Source of the DNA: G965116155 sp965116155
GTDB lineage: Bacteria; Bdellovibrionota; Bdellovibrionia; Bdellovibrionales; UBA1609
Length of the DNA stretch: 64,000 nt
Assembly (NCBI GenBank): GCA_965116155.1
Contig: OZ220488.1
Span: 744,001 to 808,000, forward strand
Reading direction: 5' to 3'
Shown: in pieces, positions 42,224 through 50,842 of the stretch
Layout of the letters: each line of letters opens with the position of its first letter
How positions within the stretch are numbered: position 1 is the stretch's first letter
The notes under the pieces: model-generated
Told to the model about the DNA's origin: nothing
The model's database searches: none
Seen by the model: the letters and a program-made list of their open reading frames with translations, nothing else
Made by a program: the position numbers and the translations under genes

Positions 42224-42695
42224 GTTACTCAATGTTTAGCACTTTGACAAAAACATGGTCGCTACGGGCCTTTGGCCCTTCGCTACAGGCGCGCAGTAGC
42301 CTTTTTAGCTGTCTAGCGCGCAAAAATGCTTCAGGCAGGACCACTTGTCCATCTGATGGCCCGCGCCTAGCAGCGCTATCAGCTGGACTGCGTATGGCTG
42401 AAGACATTTTTGCTGGCGCTTTTATGCTTACGCTTATAGGCCGCCCAAAATTCTGCGGGACGCTTGGGCGCAAGCATAAAAGTGGACCCATTACACCTTG
42501 GGTGGGTAGTGCAGTCACCTGCATCCCTTTAAGGGATGCTAAGCAGGTGACAAACGAAAAACCCCAAGGTGTAATGGGGGAACTAGACAGCTATCAACGC
42601 GCCAATAGCTTTGGGCGCTCGATAGGCACAAAGCGGTCAAACTCTCTTAACCGGGAGCCGCCGCTTTATCCCAGAATTTTGGACTAGCGCTCTAA
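42224..42695 (-). repeat. Composite repeat block: type A enclosing a type C hairpin
   Basis: Starts GTTACTCAAT ... CTTTGAC and ends ATTTTGGACTAGCGCTCTAA. Inside are arms GCAAAAATGCTTCAG with CTGAAGACATTTTTGC, and a nested type C unit with header GCGCAAGCATAAAAGTG, perfect 15-bp arms CCATTACACCTTGGG (42488-42502) and CCCAAGGTGTAATGG (42563-42577), and inner stems GTCACCTGC/GCAGGTGAC and GCATCCC/GGGATGC. This fills the whole 507-bp space; no gene seen. Confidence 0.88.
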
Positions 42696-42717
42696 CCTAA
42701 CGCATTAGGAGGCACCC

Positions 42718-42987
42718 TTGAAGCAACGGTCCATTTGGCTAGAAGTGCTGCTTTTTATTGTCGCCGTGGCCAGTGCGTTGTTTGTAGGCCTCAGCTTGGC
42801 CCTTGTGGCCCGGGAGTTCTACAGCATGAACAGCCTGGGCATGTTTTTGTTTATATCCTGTGTGAGCACACTGTTTTTAAGATTTTCTCGCAATTGGGGC
42901 CTGCTGGCTTTTGTGACTTTTGACTGCATATATGTTCTACTGGCATACTTTGTGGCCATATACATTAACATTGCCCCTAGGCTGTAG
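42718..42987 (+). CDS. Small three-helix membrane protein
   Basis: 89 residues, with three hydrophobic segments (VLLFIVAVASALFVGLSLAL; MFLFISCVSTLFL; LLAFVTFDCIYVLLAYFV). TTG start well supported by AGGAGG five bases upstream. No known family. It is flanked by repeat blocks on both sides, so its transcript is isolated from neighbours. The real translation signal makes it a credible gene. Confidence 0.7.
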   Translation: MKQRSIWLEVLLFIVAVASALFVGLSLALVAREFYSMNSLGMFLFISCVSTLFLRFSRNWGLLAFVTFDCIYVLLAYFVAIYINIAPRL

Positions 42988-42992
42988 CTGGC

Positions 42993-43030
42993 GTAAGCAT
43001 AAAAGTGGACCCTTTGCACCTTGGGTGGTA
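42993..43030 (+). repeat. Type C header with truncated left arm
   Basis: GCGTAAGCATAAAAGTGGAC and CACCTTGGGTGG closely repeat the start of the type C unit at 42470 with two or three changes in the arm (CCTTTGCACC for CCATTACACC); its right arm is missing. Confidence 0.75.
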
Positions 43031-43035
43031 TCCTT

Positions 43036-43207
43036 GGCTTTGGCGTGAGTCTGGTAGCGATAGGCTTAGAGATCGCCTATCGTTACAGGCGCGTAGTAGC
43101 CTTATAGGTCGGACAATGCCATGTGGGACGCTTATCTCCCCGATGGCCGCCCCTTTGGGGCTATCAGGGAGATGCGCTTAATCCCATGGCATTGTCCTAG
43201 CGCTCTG
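43036..43207 (-). repeat. Type A repeat, complete
   Basis: Far border GGCTTTGGCG, second hairpin GCGATAGGC/GCCTATCG, perfect 13-bp outer arms GGACAATGCCATG (43111-43123) and CATGGCATTGTCC (43185-43197), tip CCCC/GGGG with GCTATCAG, border CTAGCGCTCTGA. Confidence 0.92.
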
Positions 43208-43209
43208 AT

Positions 43210-43390
43210 GCTTGCGCACTTTAACAAAAACATGGCCGCTACGGGCCTTTGGCCCTTCGCTGCAGGCGCGTAGTAGCCTTATAGGCCGCCCAAAATTCTG
43301 CGGGACGCTTGGCACCCTGATGGCCGCATCTAAAGAGATGCTATCAGGATGCCGCCGCTTTATCCCAGAACTTTGGGCTAGCACTCTAAC
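43210..43390 (-). repeat. Type A repeat, complete, forming the serS leader
   Basis: From CACTTTAACAAAAACATGG to border CTAGCACTCTAAC. Outer arms GCCCAAAATTCTG (43288-43300) and CAGAACTTTGGGC (43366-43378) with one mismatch; tip CATCT/AGATG with GCTATCAG. The serS ATG is 8 bp beyond the border. Confidence 0.9.
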
Positions 43391-43397
43391 TTTCTTT

Positions 43398-44720
43398 ATG
43401 ATTGATATAAAAAAACTAAGTTGCCCAGAGTTTTTTAAAAGCTACCAAGAGGATCTAAAAAACCGCGGCTTCGACACCTTATTACTGCACAGCCTAGTGC
43501 GCCTTAATGAGGACCGCAGGTCTGTGCAAAAACAGCTCGATGACCTGCGTGCTTTGCAAAAAAAATCCGGCACTAAAATTGCTGAGTTAAAAAAACAACA
43601 ACAAGATGCATCGAGCTTAGTAAGCTCTATGAAAGAGGTGTCGCTCAAGGTAAAGTCTCTTGGAGTGCGCTTAGACGAGGCAGAGCAGCAGCATACCAAG
43701 CTGCTCAGTGTTTTGCCCAACGCCTGCGCGCCTGATGTGCCTGTTGGCACCCATGAGGACGACAACCAAATCTTAAGCCATTGGGGTGAGCCTACGGTAT
43801 TTGAAGGCTTTGTGCCAAGGGATCACTTTAGCCTGGGTGAAGACTTGGGGATTTTGGATTTTAAGCGCGCCAGCAAGGTAAGTGGTGCGCGTTTTGTTTT
43901 TTTGCGCGGCGCCGGCTCGCGTTTAGAGCGAGCGCTGATTCAATTTATGATGGATTACCATACCCAGCACCATGGGTACGAGGAGCTAATACCGCCTTTT
44001 ATTGTAAATAACCGCTCTTTATTCGGCACGGGACAGTTTCCAAAATTTTACGATGATGTGTTCCATGTAGAAAAGTCTGCCAGTGTCGAAGCCAACCGCA
44101 GCGGCAAGGCACAAACCTACCACCTGGTACCAACGGCTGAGGTTCCGGTGACGAACTTTTTTGCTGACGAAGTTTTACCTGCGTCTCGCTTGCCGGTTAA
44201 GTTTGTAGCGTACTCCCCATGTTTTAGATCAGAGGCTGGCAGTTACGGCAAAGACACCCAAGGCATTTTAAGACAGCACCAATTTAATAAGGTGGAGCTC
44301 GTGAGTTTTGTACTGCCCGAGCAGGCAGCAGCAGCCCATGAAGAGCTAACAGGGCATGCAGAAAAAATTCTGCAACTGCTTAAGCTGCCCTACCGCAAGG
44401 TGAGCCTTTGCACCCAAGACATCGGCTTTGGAGCCTATAAATGCTACGACCTGGAGGTTTGGCTTCCGGGCCAAAAGGCCTATAGAGAAATCAGCTCTTG
44501 CTCTAATTTTGGAGATTTTCAAGCCCGGCGCGCTGGGATTCGCTTTAAACCTCAAGCTGCCAAAAAGCCCCAATTTGTTCACACCTTAAATGGCTCTGGC
44601 CTTGCTGTAGGGCGCAGCTTGCTGGCTATTTTAGAAAACTATCAACAAATAGACGGCAGCATAAAAGTGCCTGACGTTCTGCTACCCTATATGCGACAAG
44701 ATAGAATCACAAAGCCATGA
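43398..44720 (+). CDS. serS: Seryl-tRNA synthetase
   Basis: Class II aminoacyl-tRNA synthetase, 440 residues: N-terminal tRNA-binding coiled coil (about 25-105) and catalytic core. Motifs seen: GARFVFLRGAGSRLERAL, YEELIPPFIVN, TAEVPVTNFFADE, motif 2 CFRSEAGSYGKDTQGILR and motif 3 GSGLAVGRSLLAILENYQ. ATG at 43398 with no ribosome site; the 8 bases before it follow a type A repeat directly. Initiation or leader structure is therefore set by repeat DNA. rel follows 13 bp later. Confidence 0.97.
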   Translation: MIDIKKLSCPEFFKSYQEDLKNRGFDTLLLHSLVRLNEDRRSVQKQLDDLRALQKKSGTKIAELKKQQQDASSLVSSMKEVSLKVKSLGVRLDEAEQQHTKLLSVLPNACAPDVPVGTHEDDNQILSHWGEPTVFEGFVPRDHFSLGEDLGILDFKRASKVSGARFVFLRGAGSRLERALIQFMMDYHTQHHGYEELIPPFIVNNRSLFGTGQFPKFYDDVFHVEKSASVEANRSGKAQTYHLVPTAEVPVTNFFADEVLPASRLPVKFVAYSPCFRSEAGSYGKDTQGILRQHQFNKVELVSFVLPEQAAAAHEELTGHAEKILQLLKLPYRKVSLCTQDIGFGAYKCYDLEVWLPGQKAYREISSCSNFGDFQARRAGIRFKPQAAKKPQFVHTLNGSGLAVGRSLLAILENYQQIDGSIKVPDVLLPYMRQDRITKP

Positions 44721-44733
44721 TTGGGGGGCCCTA

Positions 44734-46917
44734 ATGGCAATTGCTGAAACGCAGTCTACAACGCCTAAGCTTGTGGGCATTGGGGATCTTTTGCAAAGGT
44801 CGAGCGAATACCTTTTGCCCCGCGAGTGTGCTTGGATTAAAGAGGCCTATGTTTTTGCCGAAAAAGCTCATCGTGGGCAAAAGCGCCACAGTGGCGAAGA
44901 CTACATATACCACCCTATTAATGTGGCTCATATTTTGGCTGGCGTGCGTCTGGATGCTCCGACCCTGGTTACTGCTTTGCTGCATGACACGGTGGAAGAC
45001 ACCGCGATTAGCTTAGATGATATAGAGACCCATTTTACTAAAGAGGTGCGTGACTTGGTCGATGGGGTGACTAAGCTGTCAAAAATTAACTTCCGCCAAA
45101 CCCATGCCAGGCAAGGTGAGAACATCCGTAAAATGATTGTTGCTATGGGCAAAGACGTGCGGGTGGTTTTGGTAAAAATGGCAGACCGTTTGCACAATAT
45201 GCGCACCCTAAGTAGCCTTAGCCGCGAGCGCCAGTTGCGTGTGGCACAAGAAACCTTGGATATCTACGCTCCTTTGTCGGAGCGTTTGGGAATGTGTAGC
45301 CTAACAGTAGAGCTAGAGGATTTGGGCTTCAAGTACACGGTGCCCCATGCTTATTATGCCTTGGCTGATAAAATTAAAAGCACAAAAAGCGAGCGCGAGG
45401 CCTATATTGTTAATGTCAAAAAAATGCTCTCTCAAGCTCTAGATCAGCAGTGTGATTTTCAATGTGAGGTTAGCGGCCGCCCGAAGCATTTGTACTCGAT
45501 ATTTAAAAAAATGGAGAGCCGTCAGCTGGATTTCGAACAAATTCGAGATATTTTGGCTTTTAGGGTGAATATAGAAAAAATCCCACAATGCTATATGGTG
45601 CTGGGGGTGCTGCATGCTTTATGGCAACCCGTGCCGGGGCGCTTTAAGGACTTTATAGCCATGCCCAAAAACAATAACTACCAAAGTCTACATACCACTT
45701 TGGTGGGGCCATCGGGCAAACAGATCGAAGTGCAAATACGCACCCACGCTATGCATATAGAGGCCGAATGGGGTGTGGCTTCGCATTGGAAGTATAAATC
45801 TGCAGATCAACAAAAAATTAAACTCGTAGATATCAGCCGCTACCGTTGGTTAAAAGACATGGTCAGCCAACATCAGCAGGTGCCTTCATCGGATGAGTTT
45901 TTAGAAAACATCAAAGAAGACCTCACGCAGAGTGATATTTATGTTTTAACTCCTAAGGGTGATGTAAAAGAGTTCCCCCTAGGTGCAACGCCTGTGGATT
46001 TTGCTTTTTCAATCCATACGGATATTGGGGTAAAACTTACTGCAGCAAGGGTCAATGGGTCTATTGTGCCTCTAAGCCGCAAGTTGCAAAGTGGCGATAC
46101 GGTAGAAGTTATAACATCACCCAACCAGCAGCCTTCGCGGGATTGGCTCAATTTTGTAGTTACCGCTAGGGCTAAGAGCAAAATACGCAGCTTTATACGG
46201 CTTACACGCAGAAAACGTGCCGCAAGCTTAGGCTTAGAGATGCTACGTGTTAGCATGCCCCGCTTGGGTGTGAGCATGGAAAAAGCCTTTAAAGGCACGG
46301 GGTTTGAAAAGTTTTTAAAAGAGCAGGGCTGCGCTAGTAAAGAAGAGCTCTATGTAAAGGTAGGATTTGGTTTGCTTGCGGTAAAGCAAGTGGCAGAGGC
46401 TCTGGGCCAACCTGCTATCAGCAAGAGCACTTTGCTACAAAAAGCGGTACGCAGATGGGGGTTTAGAAAAAAACGCCCTGCAGATTCTTTGATCCAAGTA
46501 GATGGCTTGGAGGATGTATTGGTGCATTTTGCGCATTGTTGCAGCCCTATACCAGGTGATTCTGTGGTGGGTTATGTGCTGCGTGAAAAAGGCGTCTCTA
46601 TACATAGGAGCAATTGTGCCAAAGCCTTTAATATGGACCCTGATCGCATGGTGGATGTAGACTGGCGCAAAAACGCTACAGGCGAGCGGGTGGTAAAGCT
46701 GCAGGTGTTGGCTTTAGATATTAAGGGATTACTGCAAAAAATGACCGAAGTCTTTAACTCGCAGGGTATTAACATTAAAAACGCACAAATCCGCACCACG
46801 CGAGACAAAAAGGCTCTGTGTGTGTTTGAGGTGTGGATTCAAAATACCCAAGAGCTCAACCGCACACTTGCTCTGCTCGAGCGTATCAAAGGCGTACTAA
46901 GGGCTACTCGCACTTAA
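44734..46917 (+). CDS. Bifunctional (p)ppGpp synthetase/hydrolase (Rel/SpoT)
   Basis: Long RSH protein, 727 residues. The hydrolase HD domain is intact (YIYHPINVAHILAG; LLHDTVEDT, His84-Asp85). Synthetase domain (RPKHLYSIFKKM; KNNNYQSLHTTLVGPSGKQIEVQIR). TGS domain (DIYVLTPKGDVKEFPLGATP, about 405-470), a Cys/His zinc-finger-like stretch (LVHFAHCCSPIPGD) and a C-terminal ACT domain. Both activities are expected, so this would be the main alarmone regulator during starvation. ATG preceded by GGGGGG; downstream of serS in the same direction and probably co-transcribed. Confidence 0.95.
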   Translation: MAIAETQSTTPKLVGIGDLLQRSSEYLLPRECAWIKEAYVFAEKAHRGQKRHSGEDYIYHPINVAHILAGVRLDAPTLVTALLHDTVEDTAISLDDIETHFTKEVRDLVDGVTKLSKINFRQTHARQGENIRKMIVAMGKDVRVVLVKMADRLHNMRTLSSLSRERQLRVAQETLDIYAPLSERLGMCSLTVELEDLGFKYTVPHAYYALADKIKSTKSEREAYIVNVKKMLSQALDQQCDFQCEVSGRPKHLYSIFKKMESRQLDFEQIRDILAFRVNIEKIPQCYMVLGVLHALWQPVPGRFKDFIAMPKNNNYQSLHTTLVGPSGKQIEVQIRTHAMHIEAEWGVASHWKYKSADQQKIKLVDISRYRWLKDMVSQHQQVPSSDEFLENIKEDLTQSDIYVLTPKGDVKEFPLGATPVDFAFSIHTDIGVKLTAARVNGSIVPLSRKLQSGDTVEVITSPNQQPSRDWLNFVVTARAKSKIRSFIRLTRRKRAASLGLEMLRVSMPRLGVSMEKAFKGTGFEKFLKEQGCASKEELYVKVGFGLLAVKQVAEALGQPAISKSTLLQKAVRRWGFRKKRPADSLIQVDGLEDVLVHFAHCCSPIPGDSVVGYVLREKGVSIHRSNCAKAFNMDPDRMVDVDWRKNATGERVVKLQVLALDIKGLLQKMTEVFNSQGINIKNAQIRTTRDKKALCVFEVWIQNTQELNRTLALLERIKGVLRATRT

Positions 46918-49861
46918 AGAACAGGTGCTTGTCGGGTGTGCCAGAGACAGCAGTGTCGCCAGTGCCCGAAAGTGCGGTGAGCGTGTTGTTAGAGTCCACC
47001 GTAAGACGCACTCCAAAGCATCTGTCATCTAACTTAGTGCCAGACACAGGGCAAGTGCTCGGTGTGACTTTCTTAGAAACCGCAGCCTCGGCAAATGTCG
47101 TAGCACTTAACACTACCATTTTAAGCGTTTTACTACTGTCCTCACACTTGATCTTGCTTGTTTTGCCCGTAAGACTAAGCCGCTTTTCTAAACCACCCAG
47201 CCTGTCCCAAGAAAACCCGTCAATCAAGTACGTAAGCTCTGTGGCCGCATTGTTGCTGTCATACAAATAATCGTTCCCCTTACCACCATACAGCACCTGA
47301 ACATTAGCATGGTACGAATGCAGCTCGTCTGCCTTATCCGTAAAACCCCACAACCTTGTGTGCTCGTTAGGGTCTACAATCCAAGGCGTAACCCAATAAC
47401 CATCCTCCCCCTTGGTTTTGTCTTTAGCATGAATCCGCAAACGGGTATAATGACGCACATTCTCCGCCACTTTATGCGGCACACTAGAAGACCACGTCAC
47501 CTTCTCCTCACCGGTACCTGTGCACCAATCGTCCCCTTGCACATCCCCTGAAGGCGCATCACCCACATTACCCGTCTTTTGACAGTGCGTATACTCCCTC
47601 CTAATTTGATCGTCCGATGTATATGGCGGATTAAAAATATACAGCCTAGCATATTTTGCAAAACCTATAGGGTTATCTCTAACGGAGGCATCAAGACTTG
47701 TAACAACAGGGACTTTAGTCGCACGCCTTGCCTCAAGCCCAGCTTTGTTTGTACACAAATTATTTAAAACCAATCCATCTGTAAAATGTGTAGAGGTGGT
47801 TCTAAACTTACACTCACAGGCTGTTCCGTCATCAGCTGTCACCTTCTTTCTACCACAACGCTCGGTAGCGTCCGGACACAAATTAATCGCTTTGTTGTCT
47901 TTATCCACAGTAAATAATTTAGGACTGTTATATGTTCTATGTGCTGTGTACTGGTTACATGCAAGAAGCTTGTAAGTTCCGCTTGGCGCTGTTGTAACCG
48001 GCATAACTACAGACAAATGATCCTTCCACGATAAATCATCCTCTGCCTTGGCCGGCGCTAGAGCATAAGTGTAAGAATATCCCGTATCCACACCGGTTAA
48101 CGTATAGGTGAATGTATCGCCGGACTTAGTAACAGACGCCGCCGCTACATAACCCGCCTTAGCCCACATAGCACCATGGGTCACGGGCTTTCTTAAAATA
48201 TGCACACCCGCTAACTTACGCTCCAAATTAGGCGTGGCTTCTACACTCACTTCGTCACAACTGTCTAACTCACCCGCATTAGACGCCAAATGGTACATGC
48301 TATTTGCTGCCGCATCATCACACTCCCACGTAAACACCAAACTCCCTACGGCCGTGCCGGGTTTCACCTTTGCCTCAGCAAAGGGCGCCGCCAGTGCAGG
48401 ACCCTGAGCAAGAGTCGACACCTGACACACATCATTAGAATCAACAAACCCCGCGGTGTCTTGCGTAGCGGTCACTGTGGCTTTACACGTACAGCTTGCA
48501 CCAACTGTACCCGTTGCCGTTTTATGCCCACACACATCTGCTTTGTTGTGGCATTCATTAGATGCAACTAAGCCCGGCACCTCTTGCGTAGCACCAGCCG
48601 TAGCTTTACACGTACAATCTGCGTTATCAGTTGCTACGTGGGTTTTTGTGCCGCAAACATTGTTTGCCACACACATGCCTGAATCAATAACACCCGCGGC
48701 ATCAGTGGCATCTGCAACCGCGAGCTTACACGCGCAGCTCGCGCCATTGGTACCCGTTTGGGGCTTTTGACCACATACCACTTCGCTCAATGTGCATTTG
48801 CCTGCAGCAACCACACCTTTTTTGGTTGCGCCGCTCTCAGTACAAGCACACGCATCACCGTCATCTAAGCCAGCAGGAGCAGCCTTCTCACCACACACCT
48901 CACTAGGCGTATCGTCCCCATCATCACCATCGTCGCCGTCGTCGCCGTCGTCACCGTCATCACCGTCATCTCCGTCATTGTTGTCGCCATCATCATCATT
49001 ATTGTTGCTGTTAGCCGTGTCTTTTTGAACATTATCTTCTTCATCATCGCCACCACTATTAACACCTAAGCCAAAAAAATCATCTGCCTCATCATCCGTG
49101 CCCCAGTGCACAGCTATAAATAACAGCCCATTACCCTGGGCCTTGCCACCTGAGGTGGTTTCATCCACTGTCACGTCACCTACTGCACCAAAGGCTAAAA
49201 TCGCTCCTACGTCTGCGGCTTCTGTCTCGTCATCATCGTTTTTAAGTACTACAGATTGTTTGCCAAGCTTTTTAGAGGCTTTTAAAGCTTCTGAATCGAT
49301 AGAAAAAAACAGCAACTCCCCCGCGGTTATAGGCACTTGGTCGCTTTTGCCGCCATTGTCGCTCAGCTCGTATAGGTAAATTTTGTCGTCAGATAAAAGC
49401 AAAAAGCCCTCATCCACGCTATCAGGCAGGTCTGTGCTGGAATCCGCACACTCAATATCAAGCTCTTTGTCTTTGCCTTTTACTTGGTATTCAAGCTCAA
49501 AGGTCTCGCCGTCTGCTGGGCAATCGTCTGTATCAAAATCTACGTCGGATACAGTTTGAGATTTGCGAACCTGGCTGACTGTCACGCCATGCAGTGCAGC
49601 CAAAAAAGGTATTAAATCGTACTCTTCATCACTATCTGGAACCACCAGAGTGCCGTAGTCTTTTAGCACGGTAGCCTTGAGGTCAAAGCCAACACTTGCA
49701 GGAATGGCCGTATCATCCGAGCAGGCTACCACCATACCGGCACAAACCAAGACTACACAAAAAACTACAGCAAGCGCCTTGATCGACCGCCCTTTGTGTA
49801 TGGATCCCATGCCTTTAGAATCGGTGTCTACTAAGTCCATGCTGCTATGAGGGCCATACAT
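46904..49861 (-). CDS. Large Cys-rich, Asp-rich lipoprotein
   Basis: 985 residues. Hydrophobic N-terminus ending in a lipobox (AGMVVAC, Cys47); the true start could be an internal ATG at 49840 or 49810. An acidic region ends in a run of Gly-Asp-Asp repeats (near 290-310). Four Cys-rich repeats follow (CGxKxxxGxxxAxCxCK, about 325-470), then an Ig-like or adhesin-like region and a final repeat with a cluster of cysteines. No enzymatic motif. Likely an outer-membrane surface protein whose acidic run binds calcium (inference). Convergent with rel, overlapping by 14 bp. Unusually long, with repeats of homogeneous sequence. Confidence 0.78.
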   Translation of the reverse strand: MYGPHSSMDLVDTDSKGMGSIHKGRSIKALAVVFCVVLVCAGMVVACSDDTAIPASVGFDLKATVLKDYGTLVVPDSDEEYDLIPFLAALHGVTVSQVRKSQTVSDVDFDTDDCPADGETFELEYQVKGKDKELDIECADSSTDLPDSVDEGFLLLSDDKIYLYELSDNGGKSDQVPITAGELLFFSIDSEALKASKKLGKQSVVLKNDDDETEAADVGAILAFGAVGDVTVDETTSGGKAQGNGLLFIAVHWGTDDEADDFFGLGVNSGGDDEEDNVQKDTANSNNNDDDGDNNDGDDGDDGDDGDDGDDGDDGDDTPSEVCGEKAAPAGLDDGDACACTESGATKKGVVAAGKCTLSEVVCGQKPQTGTNGASCACKLAVADATDAAGVIDSGMCVANNVCGTKTHVATDNADCTCKATAGATQEVPGLVASNECHNKADVCGHKTATGTVGASCTCKATVTATQDTAGFVDSNDVCQVSTLAQGPALAAPFAEAKVKPGTAVGSLVFTWECDDAAANSMYHLASNAGELDSCDEVSVEATPNLERKLAGVHILRKPVTHGAMWAKAGYVAAASVTKSGDTFTYTLTGVDTGYSYTYALAPAKAEDDLSWKDHLSVVMPVTTAPSGTYKLLACNQYTAHRTYNSPKLFTVDKDNKAINLCPDATERCGRKKVTADDGTACECKFRTTSTHFTDGLVLNNLCTNKAGLEARRATKVPVVTSLDASVRDNPIGFAKYARLYIFNPPYTSDDQIRREYTHCQKTGNVGDAPSGDVQGDDWCTGTGEEKVTWSSSVPHKVAENVRHYTRLRIHAKDKTKGEDGYWVTPWIVDPNEHTRLWGFTDKADELHSYHANVQVLYGGKGNDYLYDSNNAATELTYLIDGFSWDRLGGLEKRLSLTGKTSKIKCEDSSKTLKMVVLSATTFAEAAVSKKVTPSTCPVSGTKLDDRCFGVRLTVDSNNTLTALSGTGDTAVSGTPDKHLFFKCE

Positions 49862-49966
49862 GCTTCATATTAAAACAAGGTATAAGTGACTGATTGCTCC
49901 AAAAACACCTTGTAAAACAAAACCGGCTCAATCTACCGAAAAAGAATATAACGGAGGGCCAGTGCG

Positions 49967-50650
49967 GTGCAAAAGACCAATTTATTCGCCTTGGGGGTTT
50001 TTGCTCTTAGTGGCCTAATGGGGTTTATGCTGGGTGTGGCATCGGGCTGTAGCTCTGAAGACCGCGGCACCGAGCAGGCCAGCCGCAACTCTGATCTCAT
50101 CCATGCTGCGTACAATAACGATATTACGTCCATAAAAGCCCTGCTAAGGGAGCAGGCGGATATTGATGCACCAGACAGCGATGGCAATACCTCTCTTATG
50201 ATTGCCGTTAAGCGCGGGCATATAGATTCGGTACGCTTACTGCTAGAACGAAACGCTAATGTGAACTACAACAACAAAGCAGGCCAAAGTGGGCTTATGC
50301 TCGCTATGCGCCAAGGACAAAGCTCTATAGGGCGAATGCTGATTGAGGCAGGCGCGTTAATGAATACCCAAGATACCGAAGGGCAAAGCACTCTGCACTA
50401 TGCGACTCTCAGTGGCAATCAGGACAGCCTTGCTTTAATTGTAAACCGAGAACAGGGTTTAATAAACCACCAGGACCATATGGGTAACACAGCATTGATG
50501 TTGGCGGCTTTGCATGGTTATGAGCTTTTGGTCAAAACCCTCCTGCAAAGTGGTGCGGACACGGGTATTAGAAACTCATTAAACCAAACGGCCCTCAGCC
50601 TTGCCCAAGAAAATGGCCATAATCGAGTTATTTATTTATTAGAGCGCTAG
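49967..50650 (+). CDS. Ankyrin-repeat lipoprotein
   Basis: 227 residues. Lipobox at GVASGC (Cys28). At least five ankyrin units follow from residue 40: DGNTSLMIAVKRGHIDSVRL, GQSGLMLAMRQGQSS, EGQSTLHYATLSGNQDS, MGNTALMLAALHGYELLV and NQTALSLAQENGHNRV. Ankyrins bind proteins, so it is probably a periplasmic adaptor. GTG start with GGAGG upstream. The last helix is cut short and ends LLER, encoded by a type A border. Divergent from the giant lipoprotein (105 bp). Confidence 0.85.
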   Translation: MQKTNLFALGVFALSGLMGFMLGVASGCSSEDRGTEQASRNSDLIHAAYNNDITSIKALLREQADIDAPDSDGNTSLMIAVKRGHIDSVRLLLERNANVNYNNKAGQSGLMLAMRQGQSSIGRMLIEAGALMNTQDTEGQSTLHYATLSGNQDSLALIVNREQGLINHQDHMGNTALMLAALHGYELLVKTLLQSGADTGIRNSLNQTALSLAQENGHNRVIYLLER

Positions 50651-50840
50651 TTGCGTAAGCATTAGAGCGCTAGTAAAATTCTCTGAGGTAGAGCGGCGCT
50701 CCTGGCGTAGCCTCCCATAGGGAGGCGTCTGCGACAGGAGCAAGCGTCCTACAGAGAATTTTGCGGCCTATAAGGGATCTATGAGCCTGTAGCGATAGGC
50801 GGTCTCTAAGACTATCGCGACCAGACTATCGTCAAAGCCC
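50639..50840 (+). repeat. Type A repeat spanning the whole intergenic space
   Basis: Border TTAGAGCGCTAG occurs twice (50639-50650, which encodes the preceding stop, and 50662-50673), separated by TTGCGTAAGCA. Arms TAAAATTCTCTG (50674-50685) and CAGAGAATTTT (50752-50762), tip GCCTCCC/GGGAGGC, second hairpin, and the far border GTCAAAGC at 50831, ending next to the stop codon of the TadG-like gene. Confidence 0.92.
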
Positions 50841-50842
50841 GT

